Assembly (NCBI GenBank): GCA_009760885.1
Contig: CM019703.1
Span: forward strand, 15,333,459-15,397,458
Reading direction: 5' to 3'
DNA length: 64,000 bases
DNA from: Achatina immaculata
Lineage: Eukaryota; Mollusca; Gastropoda; Stylommatophora; Achatinidae
The notes beneath the pieces are model-generated. The model did not search any database. It was not told where the DNA came from and was given only the letters and a program-made list of their open reading frames with translations. Positions 56,064 to 64,000 of the stretch are shown in pieces (position 1 is the stretch's first letter; each line of letters opens with the position of its first letter). The translations under genes and the position numbers were made by a program.

Positions 56064-56565
56064 AGAAAAATCATCAAGGGATGTCCTCGCACTAAACTGA
56101 CATCTCTTAACAATGTCCATCTTTAGAGTTTCACGTGGTCGACCTCTTTTTCTTTGATTGTCTGTTGTGCTCCACTTGATTGCTTGTTTTGGGATTCTCC
56201 GACTGTTTCTTCTCATCACGTGACCGACATATGTCCATCTTCTTTTTTCTGATCACACATGCGACAGGTTGCTTGCTCATTTGTCTTATCTCTGTGCTGT
56301 TATTGAATTCGTTCCACTTTATACCGAATATTTTCCTTAGGCATTTGTTTTCAAGAGTCTAATTTATTGTCTATTTCTTAAGTTTTTTTTTCCAGCTTTT
56401 GCATGCATAGATGACGGTGGAAATACATTTGAATTGCGCTTATAACTTTTGAATGCCATATGTTCTCAAGTTTCTTGAATGTCAATGCTGCTTTTGCAAT
56501 TCTAATTCTAACTTCCTTTCTTGTGTCACTATCCTTGTCTATGTAGTTGCCGAGATATGCAAATT

Positions 56566-56570
<5 letters not shown>
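56064..56570 (-). mobile_element. LINE family A 3' fragment (A4)
   Basis: Minus strand: NQFAYLGNYIDKDSDTRKEV, RIRIAKAALTFKKLENIW (about 56440-56570), then the VIRKR-type and GRPRETLK segments (56120-56240), ending near 56064 before the tail. Compared with A1 it is missing the extreme 3' end. Frames are broken. Confidence 0.75.

Positions 56571-56637
<67 letters not shown>
56569..56637. repeat. Compound (TA)n(GA)n microsatellite
   Basis: About 18 TA units directly followed by about 15 GA units, exactly at the truncation edge of LINE A4. Confidence 0.95.
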
Positions 56638-56638
<1 letters not shown>

Positions 56639-57585
56639 AACAATATAGTACGTTCCCAAGCTTTTTTTCAGACTGTGGCACACTTGGGGGATGCAAATTT
56701 CTTTTACGGCACACCTATGTTCTTAATGCTTGACTCTCATGCAGTTAACCATATATTTTTAGCATTTTTATCTGTTTCAGACAGGTTTTTTTTTTTTCAA
56801 ATAACCCATTTTAGTTTCTCATCTGAAATGGTGTAGTTGTGTACATGGTATAGTTGTTTACATATATTGCTTGAAAGTACTAATAAAAGAACGTAGTGTG
56901 TACATTTAGAGTGTACTGTTCATCAGATTAGACCAGCCCGTGGGTAGTATTACCGGTATTATTATTAAACTTGAAGAAAATAAATTTAGTTCGTTTCTTC
57001 TGTCCTTGTTTGTAGTTAACTTTTCCCTCTTCTTACTAGTGAGGGAGGAGGGGAGGGGTGGTATTTTCCCCCCTCATTGTTTCCACGAGGCTCATCTGTG
57101 GAAGCCACATCTGTGAACATTGCCAGACACCGAGTCCGCGTGTACTGGCCGAATGATACCGGCCCGAGAAACCAGGCTGTAGATTCTGCAGGGAACCTCA
57201 AAACTAGTCCAGGTTGCCAGAGAGTAAGAACTACAAAAAAGTTAGCAACTTGGAAATAACCACACAGCCCTGGACTGGATTAAATACTCACACTAACCTA
57301 TAAATATGGTTCTAAATGATTTTACGGGTAGTTCTGCCCGAATCACGGGTGCGAGTGTTGTCGGGAATTTGTATTAAGTCAGGCGTGACGATCTGCCTGG
57401 ACTGACAATATGGTGAGACACACAGATGAGGCGGTCTTAAAAATTGGAGTATTCCAGGTCAGGTTATTGTGACCCTAACTATCGCCTGATTCTTCGCCGT
57501 GTTGAGCTATACCTGTGTTTGTTCACGAAACTGTTGCTCTTGCGGTGATATTTGTTGTTGTTATATCTGTTGCTACTGATTATGC
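56638..57585. other. No recognised gene
   Basis: No coding motif recognised. A T-run at 56785-56800. Confidence 0.5.
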
Positions 57586-57835
57586 TGTTTTGTTGTTGCC
57601 CGTGGTGTTTTGTTGTTGCCTGTGGTATTTTGTTGTTGCCCGTGGTGTTTTGTTGTTGCCTGTGGTATTTTGTTGTTGCCCGTGGTGTTTTGTTGTTGCC
57701 TGTGGTATTTTGTTGTTGCCCGTGGTGTTTTGTTGTTGCCTGTGGTATTTTGTTGTTGCCCGTGGTGTTTTGTTGTTGCCTGTGGTATTTTGTTGTTGCC
57801 CGTGGTGTTTTCTTGTTGCCCGTGGTGTTTTGTTA
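57586..57835. repeat. 20-bp array alternating in a 40-bp dimer, about 12 monomers
   Basis: The monomer is TGTTGTTGCCYGTGGTRTTT. Monomers with CGTGGTGTTT and with TGTGGTATTT alternate almost perfectly, so the true unit is a 40-bp dimer. The last monomers lose the alternation. Confidence 0.9.
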
Positions 57836-58116
57836 GCGCCGGATCACTCTCTTGATGTGCTCAGTTGACCGGCTCAGAGCAAGCTGAAACCTACTCTGAC
57901 ACAGTACAAAGTTCAAGGCCGGCAGCTCTGCATATTTATGTATGAAATCTCATCTGGGGAACACATCCAGCAAAACTGCGCCAACTGCGGAACACTGTAC
58001 GGTCCCAAGAAACCGGGCTCTAGGTCAGTGTTGCCCAGGCTTGTTCGGGCTGCCGCCAACTTTTCTCATAGGCCACGTCCTCAGCGCGTTACTGAATTAA
58101 AAACTTTAACTAGCAA
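57836..58116. other. No recognised feature
   Basis: No gene recognised. Confidence 0.4.
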
Positions 58117-58410
58117 ACACAATTATGTAACAATATGAAGGAACACATTTATGTAACAATATGAAGGAACACATTTATGTAACAATATGAAGGAACACAT
58201 TTATGTAACAATATGAAGGAACACATTTATGTAACAATATGAAGGAACACATTTATGTAACAATATGAAGGAACACATTTATGTAACAAGATGAAGGAAC
58301 ACATTTATGTAACAAGATGAAGGAACACATTTATGTAACAATAGGAAGGAACACATTTATGTAACGATAGGAAGGAACACATTTATGTAACGATAGGAAG
58401 GAACACATTT
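58117..58410. repeat. 26-bp minisatellite, about 11 copies, polar variation
   Basis: The unit is CATTTATGTAACAATATGAA plus GGAACA. Reading left to right the variable part is CAATATG in the first six units, CAAGATG in two, CAATAGG in one and CGATAGG in the last two. Confidence 0.9.
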
Positions 58411-59585
58411 AGAACTCCTCTACTGTATTATCTTCTTAGCTTTTCATGTGATGGATGATTTTCGTGTAGGGACACAAGTTTCTCTGAATATCAGGTAGAA
58501 AAGTGCTAAGAAGGAAATGATTACTGTCCCCGTTTGCTGTTTCGTTTTCCCTCAACCCCCACCACCCTCCCCCTTTTACCTGCCCCCTTTTCTTTCACCG
58601 CCCCCAGTCCTTTCCAGCGTTCACGGGGGGAGGGGGTAGTGGGGGGGGCCTGGGGCGTTATCATCCACTTTGGAAAAGACAGCTCTAGGATCTGTACGGA
58701 ACCACACAAAGTCCAAATTTTCCAAGAGAAAGAACTGCAGAAATCTCGACTACTAGAACCGAAGTTGTAGTGAAAATCATGAGAGGCTGGGCTTCACTCA
58801 GATCAGGAAGCGAACTTCTTCATTTTTTTTTTTTTCACATTTTTGGAGAGAGCTTTTTTTTTTTAAATTTTCTTAAAAAGGCAGACCGATGCGTACCTGA
58901 GTGCCATCATGCAGTGACACAACAGCCTAGCCTATTTCAGACTGAACGTATAGGATCTTGATCCGGGTTTGGTTTTCCATTCCTTTATAACAGCGTGTAT
59001 GGCTAACACAGGCAAATGTTATATGTACCTACGTAATACCAGTCTGTCTTCGTGCATTATATTAACGCTTTGTTGTCTTACGTCAATGGCTCTCTTACGT
59101 ACACAGGTCCTTTTTTCATGAGTCTCTTTTCTTTTTTTTTTTTTTGCTTAGTAAACACATGCATATCCCCCCCCCCCTCTCCCACACTAAATTCTGTGGA
59201 TTCAAGCAAAATCTCCTATTCATGGCACAGACATGAACGTGACATCCTATTTTCCCTTCATCCACTTGCAGCCGCTTGTGCGGCGTAAGCCAGAGTGCTT
59301 CACCTTTGAAACATGTGCCGGATTTTTTTTTTTCAGAAATGGTTTTTCTAACTACAGCGTGCCGAGCTCTCACTTTCACATCTGGGTCAGTTGGAGGGTA
59401 ACATAGAACCCACTGCTTTCAATCCGCGGAACTGGGTCGCTTATTGATTCGGCCAGTCTCATCCTCGAAGACGTTTAAGAAATGAACTGACCAGTGGGGC
59501 AGCTGGAAAGGGGCTAATTACGAATGAAGTATAAAGAAGTGACGCTGGACCCTGATTTCATTTCTCATGATGAGACTTAAGGGGG
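58411..59585. other. No recognised gene (1.2 kb)
   Basis: G-rich run at 58625-58650, T-runs at 58823 and 59132-59145, C-run at 59167-59176. No coding motif recognised. Confidence 0.5.
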
Positions 59586-59760
59586 TAGGACTGGCCCCAT
59601 AGACAGGGCGCGGGTCTCTCGATCAGTTTTGGAGTTTTAGGGGCGTGGGATCCAATCCCATCCGTCATCCTCCCTTTCGTCAGCGCTACGGAGTACATGC
59701 ACTGAGCTGAGATTCTCCATTATAGAATGAGCTCAGAGTACGTGTGCACTTGTGTAGCAC
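59586..59760 (+). mobile_element. Possible tRNA-derived SINE
   Basis: TGGCCCCATAGACAGGGCGC (A-box-like) is followed ~50 bp later by GGGATCCAATCCC (B-box-like, one mismatch to the core). The 3' part with CGCTACGGAGTACATGC resembles GCTACGGAGTGCATAC at about 63099. The boxes are imperfect and the family is not identified. Confidence 0.3.
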
Positions 59761-59900
59761 GCAGTGATGATAAAATTTAGAGCGCACTTTAAATATGCTG
59801 AGACTTGATCACAAGTTATGCATGAATTCTGAGTTGGTGAAATGCGGACCACAATTTTGTTTCCAAATTCAACACGTCCGCGTACTATGTCACACTGTAG
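59761..59900. other. Spacer
   Basis: No feature recognised. Confidence 0.4.
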
Positions 59901-60146
59901 CAGCGGTTGTCAACCTTTGTGTCCCATTGCACCTTTCTCATCATATGTCAGTATGTCACCCCCCCCCCCTTTCTCCTCTAAGACTGTCTGACTCCGAATG
60001 TGTATTCTGAATAATATGCATATAATTTTTCAACAGTTTAAGTCTGTCAGTCTCTGGTCTCATCGCCCAGCCCTCGTCCAAACCCTAGAATTCCAATTTG
60101 GGGGGAGGGGGAGGGAAGCAGGTTTCCCCCCAGTTGAGAACCCTTG
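59901..60146. mobile_element. hAT-type MITE
   Basis: Begins CAGCGGTTGTCAACCTTTGT; the reverse complement of its right end begins CAAGGGTTCTCAACTGG. Its length (246 bp) and ends resemble the element at 31965-32165. The 8-bp flanks do not match clearly, so the target duplication has decayed or the ends are slightly off. Confidence 0.55.
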
Positions 60147-60700
60147 CTACTTAAAATCAAAACGAAGCCAGTAGACTGGTGTAATGTACACACTTTTTAT
60201 TTCGTCGTAGCTAAACTGTTTTCTTTCACCACCTTTGAAAGGACTCAGTGAGGCCTGAATTTTTTTTTAAAATCATAAATGGGCCTACGCCACTGTTTTC
60301 CGAACACGCCACTCGTTTCAGCGTAATGTTTGCTAGATCTAGCCCTACTTTGTAGTCTTACTTTCTGGTGTCTACTAGACGCTGCAGGAGATTTCTGAAG
60401 AATTTGAAGTTTCTGGTCAAATGATAACAGCAGGATGTATGCAAGTAAGTGCAGGTGTGTGTGGTCTTGTCTAGAGGCCAGTCATCTTATGTGTGCACCC
60501 GTGTGTCCAGGTAAAGCTAAGCATCTGATGCCCTGGTGAAGATCTTCGGGTGAATGCGTTATGACAAACGTCTGATTACTGCCATTGGCTAATGCGATAT
60601 ATGGTTAACCCCGTGATGTTGTAGAATTCTTACTGGTGCCAAAGTATGGTGGATGTGTAGTCGCTACAGTGACGTGTCTGATGTTTAGCTTATGCCATAA
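60147..60700. other. No recognised feature
   Basis: No gene recognised. Confidence 0.5.
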
Positions 60701-60812
60701 CTTGTCGGTCATTTAGTTACTACCAGAGCTTGTCGGTCGTTTAGTTACTACCGTGGCTTGTCGGTCGTTTAGTTACTACCATAGCTTGTCGGTCGTTTAG
60801 TTACTACGATGG
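60701..60812. repeat. 28-bp tandem repeat, 4 copies
   Basis: The unit is CTTGTCGGTCGTTTAGTTAC plus TACCRNRG. Confidence 0.9.
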
Positions 60813-61200
60813 CTTTCTTTGTCTGAACGAACTTAAGACATCGTAACTCTGGCTTTCCTGTCTTCTCTGGACATACTCCATATGCTGACATCTCAGCAAT
60901 CTCCACTACCATTGAGAAACTCAGCAATCCTGAATCCTTTATCCTACTTGTGATATCATTTTCTGTTTGCCAGTAGCGCTACATGGAAAAGGAACACTGT
61001 CTCGGCCGTCTTCGGTCCTTTTAGTGTGTTCCCAGATGTACGCAAGAGCGCCCAAAGCTCTTCTCGTACAGCTCCATCTTAACTGTGGAATCACATCGAT
61101 CCGAACTTCATTCATCACGTCTGTTACTACAAAACATGTTATTAGAAAAGACTGCACGGAATTAAGGTTGGGTCTCGACCGATCATGATCTTTCTCATGC
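60813..61200. other. No recognised feature
   Basis: Two overlapping open frames lie on opposite strands. Neither has a recognised motif. Confidence 0.4.
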
Positions 61201-61618
61201 ACTGGACGCTTAACCCGTGTGTCTCAGCACTGGACGCTTAACCCGTGTCTCAGCACTGGACGCTTAACCCGTGTGTCTCAGCACTGGACGCTTAACCCGT
61301 GTGTCTCAGCACTGGACGCTTAACCCGTGTGTCTCAGCACTGGACGCTTAACCCGTGTGTCTCAGCACTGGACGCTTAACCCGTGTGTCTCAGCACTGGA
61401 CGCTTAACCCGTGTGTCTCAGCACTGGACGCTTAACCCGTGTGTCTCAGCACTGGACGCTTAACCCGTGTGTCTCAGCACTGGACGCTTAACCCGTGTGT
61501 CTCAGCACTGGACGCTTAACCCGTGTGTCTCAGCACTGGACGCTTAACCCGTGTGTCTCAGCACTGGACGCTTAACCCGTGTGTCTCAGCACTGGACGCT
61601 TAACCCGTGTGTCTCAGT
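61201..61618. repeat. 28-bp minisatellite, about 15 copies, uniform
   Basis: The unit is ACTGGACGCTTAACCCGTGT plus GTCTCAGC. Only the second unit differs (it lacks one GT). Confidence 0.95.
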
Positions 61619-61917
61619 AGAAACAGTGCAAAAAAAAAAACAAACTTGACCACTCTCTGTCTAGGAACGTGTCAGTTATTGCGTTCTAGACTCGACATTG
61701 TCGTTATTATTCTGAACTCGACACTGATTGTTTTGCGGCCGTCCCGCATTGCTCCGGACACAGCTGACACGGTCAGACATTCGCTGCTGATGAATCATCA
61801 GTTCACCAGCAAATATGCTGCATTAGCATTTCAGCTAATGTTTTTTTACCTTTGTTTTCTTTCCAGTATGATGATGGTGTTAGTGATAATCCACAAACAT
61901 GTTATTAATCTCTGTGT
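61619..61917. other. No recognised feature
   Basis: No gene recognised. Confidence 0.4.
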
Positions 61918-62272
61918 ATAGATTTTTATATATTCAAGAACAATGCAGAGATAAGACAGATGACTGAACAACAACCAGTCTCATGGGTGATCAGGAAAAG
62001 GAGATGGACATATGTTGGTCACTTGATGAGAAGAAATGACAAGAGAATCCCAAAACAAGCTATCAAGTGGAACACAACAGGCCAAAGAAAAAGAGGCAGA
62101 CCGCGTGAAACTCTGAAGAGGACATTATTAAGAGAGGCCAAATTAACAGGCATAAAATCCTTCGATGAGGTTGAAAGACTCGCCGAAGACAGGAAAAATT
62201 GGCGAACTACTTTGCGAGCCCTATGTGACATTTAACGGCACTGGAAGGATATAAGATATAAGATAGATTTTT
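61918..62272 (+). mobile_element. LINE family A 3' end with candidate target duplication (A5)
   Basis: The clean 3' end of family A: AEIRQMTEQQPVSWVIRKRR, WTYVGHLMRRNDKRIPKQAI, KRGRPRETLKRTLLREAK, LTGIKSFDEVERLAEDRKNW, then RALCDI, a stop and the tail (ATAAGATATAAGATA). The frame is open from 61960 to 62235. ATAGATTTTT occurs at 61918-61927 and again at 62263-62272, a candidate 10-bp target duplication. 5'-truncated, without reverse transcriptase. It is the best copy in the window for the family A C-terminus, and its GRP-R and DR-NW layout is RTE-like. Confidence 0.85.
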
Positions 62273-62711
62273 GCATTTGATGAAAGAACAGTTATATCAC
62301 ACAGTTTCTAGCGGCTTTTCCAACATGTGAACTTTTCCTTAATTTTTTTTTCCTTTATTTAATCTGGTCATGCAAGGAAAAAAAAAACGTTCGCGTTTGT
62401 CTCCTGTCAGCTTTGTCATCACTTATGTTGCTGTGTGTGGTAACTGTTTTATGGTCTGCTATCATTACTCGCGAAAGCTAAAAGGAAGGGGGTGGGGAGG
62501 GGGGAATGAAGTTAGATGTGACTAGCAATAGTCAGTATGGGACTAGCAATAGTCAGTAATATTCTACTCCCAGTTATTCTCATTCTTTCTTCTATGTGTA
62601 CAGAAATTCCTCGTATTTAACCTTCTATTCAGTTTCGTAGCGTCATATCCCTGTCATTTAACTCCCTACAACAATTCCAGGTGGGAGTGGGAATGATTTT
62701 TTAAAAAAGCG
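62273..62711. other. No recognised feature
   Basis: GACTAGCAATAGTCAGTATG occurs nearly twice at 62520-62555. Nothing else recognised. Confidence 0.45.
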
Positions 62712-63005
62712 GCTTTTCTGGTCACTTGTACTATCTCTCTGTAACTGCGTAGCCGATGCTGTGGAGATGTTGAAGCACAGCATCGTATCGGCGTGAGAGC
62801 GGGTTATGGCAGCTATTTTTTCAGTCTCGGAGTATAGCTAAAAAGCAGGAGGTGTGCAATACTTCGTTAGCAGACTCCACCGCCATGGGGACTATGGCGA
62901 TCCCTGCTCTGTTAACCAAGCTAAGCCTGTTACTGGGGGTACCAACCGGAGAGGTGGAACGGGGTCTTGGCCAGCTATAGTTCGCTAACCCTGCTTTTCC
63001 GGTCA
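62712..63005 (+). mobile_element. SINE-like family C copy with 13-bp target duplication (C4)
   Basis: The element is 62725-62992, from CTTGTACTATCTCTCTGTAA to GTTCGCTAACCCT. It is flanked by GCTTTTCTGGTCA (62712-62724) and GCTTTTCCGGTCA (62993-63005), 12/13 identical. That flanking length is typical of LINE-mobilised retroposons, so family C is probably a SINE. It has no poly-A tail. Confidence 0.75.
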
Positions 63006-63555
63006 GTGATAGTGAATTCTCTCTCTCTCTCTCCCCCCCCCCTCCCCCTCTCCAAATCTGTCACCACCACTTCGAACCGTCAGTTTATACACCAGAGCTA
63101 CGGAGTGCATACATTCTGATGAGATCCTTGTGCAAAGACGAGCGAAGAATACATGGGCTTGTCTTTAGGGCAACGGGTTTAACTTGTTAATAAGCAGAAC
63201 TTTATAAGCAGTCTTGAGTAGAAATCACAGCAAAACTTTAAAAACTTATTCCTACGAATCTGTACATCATCTGTACCTGCGAACTGATGCATTAATTTAA
63301 TTGATTGTACGCACTTTGTTACTTGTACATATCATCATAAATCAATGAGTCTGGAAATGAAATTCATTAAACAAGATTATTTTAACTGTTTTATTTTAGT
63401 TCGATGTGTGTATGTGTGTGTTTGTGTTACATTAATAATTCTTTTGTTTGTCCCATTCCCTTTGTGAAATGCACAAATAACCACGATTAGATAACAAAGT
63501 CTGAAAATTAGATAACAAAGTCTGAAAATGTTTCTTATTCTCTCTCTCTCTCTTT

Positions 63556-63590
<35 letters not shown>

Positions 63591-63899
63591 CCCCTCTTTC
63601 CCCCCCTCCCCCTATTCATTGTTTTACTGATAATTTTGCAGAAGCCTGTATATACTAGCTTGAACTGCTTCATTATGCACGATGGGATATTTCTTATTAC
63701 GTTAATCTAATAGTGTTGTTCTTCTTGTCCTTGGAGAAGACTTTTGTGGCTAAAATATTGGATGGTCAGTCTCTCCCCTCTCCCTCCCCTTTCCTGTGTT
63801 TCATCTCACAAATCTTGAACACGTTTTGTTACCCCATCAGTCAGGAAAGCTTTGGCCTTCTTCCGATTGCTAGAGTGTTAGCAAATGTGTGACATGTAC
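63006..63899. other. No recognised gene; CT-rich tracts
   Basis: CT/C-rich tracts at 63015-63055 and 63540-63615. GATTAGATAACAAAGTCTGA is nearly duplicated at 63485-63528. A GGAGAAGACTTTTGTGGCTA-AAATATTGG stretch at about 63731-63763 loosely resembles the hammerhead-like PLE 3' motif. Confidence 0.45.
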
Positions 63900-64000
63900 A
63901 AGGTAGAATTCCCGTTTCCATGGCATTAAGACATATTGAGGATACGTATTTCCATGACCTTCGGCACATGAAAGTGTGATGTGGTCAGTATCACGCCTGG
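63900..64000. repeat. Dispersed repeat K, second copy (cut by the window edge)
   Basis: CCCGTTTCCATGGCATTAAG, a single array-type unit, ACCTTCGGCACATGAAAGTG and GATGTGGTC match the edges of the repeat at 3305-3870. Here there is only one unit of the 30-bp motif, so this is the unexpanded form. Confidence 0.7.

Noticed and set aside
57016..57259. Short overlapping frames with basic residues near 57.1 kb
   Set aside because: No motif, no repeat match and open on both strands; nothing to support a gene.
60939..61202. Overlapping 87- and 73-codon frames on opposite strands
   Set aside because: No recognised domain in either; mutual overlap and lack of context suggest chance.

Overview
This 64 kb window looks like repeat-rich, gene-poor DNA from an animal genome, most likely a lophotrochozoan such as a mollusc. 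That assignment is an inference from the retroelement families (RTE-like and CR1/Jockey-like LINEs, Penelope-like elements, hAT-type MITEs), the dense minisatellites and the long G, TA, GA and TCTG tracts. No host protein-coding gene, rRNA or functional tRNA gene could be supported. Every protein-like stretch I recognise belongs to a retroelement, and all of them are broken.

Layout. 1-9 kb: a 5'-truncated LINE (family A, minus), a 31-bp array, a hAT-type MITE with 8-bp target duplication, a 30-bp array that expanded inside a dispersed repeat, and a SINE-like family C copy. 8.5-10 kb: a broken LINE (family D) holding two minisatellites made from its own coding sequence, plus the 3' end of another LINE (family B). 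10.2-11.8 kb: a 37-bp array with higher-order periodicity of 9-10 units. 11.8-18.8 kb: two adjacent, slightly overlapping direct tandem duplications (units 1857 and 1707 bp) with no difference seen. 19.6-20.7 kb: a very uniform 32-bp array and a 31-bp array. 21-25.3 kb: a Penelope-like endonuclease fragment with a hammerhead-like 3' motif, then a family B LINE interrupted by another family B 3' end. 25.7-33.4 kb: several hAT-type MITEs, an unknown two-part dispersed repeat (family G), more family C copies and a LINE 3' end. 34-36.4 kb: a cluster of short tandem arrays. 36.8-37.7 kb: a family B LINE inserted in a family C copy. 38.7-48.7 kb: a retroelement graveyard, with two family E LINE copies, a CR1/Jockey-like LINE (family H) interrupted by a 3'-end fragment and by a perfect 90-bp inverted-repeat element with a tRNA-like loop, and a second Penelope-like fragment. 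50-52.1 kb: 24-bp and 110-bp arrays. 52.3-64 kb: a well-preserved family B copy, further family A and C copies, another hAT-type MITE, and 20-, 26- and 28-bp arrays.

There is no operon or pathway. The biology visible here is transposition, nesting of elements and turnover of tandem repeats. The strongest observations are the perfect hairpin element at a TA target inside a LINE, the paired identical duplications, minisatellites born inside LINE and dispersed-repeat sequence, and hammerhead-like motifs near Penelope-like fragments. The family letters A-K are my own labels. All family and clade names come from motif reading by eye, with no database search.
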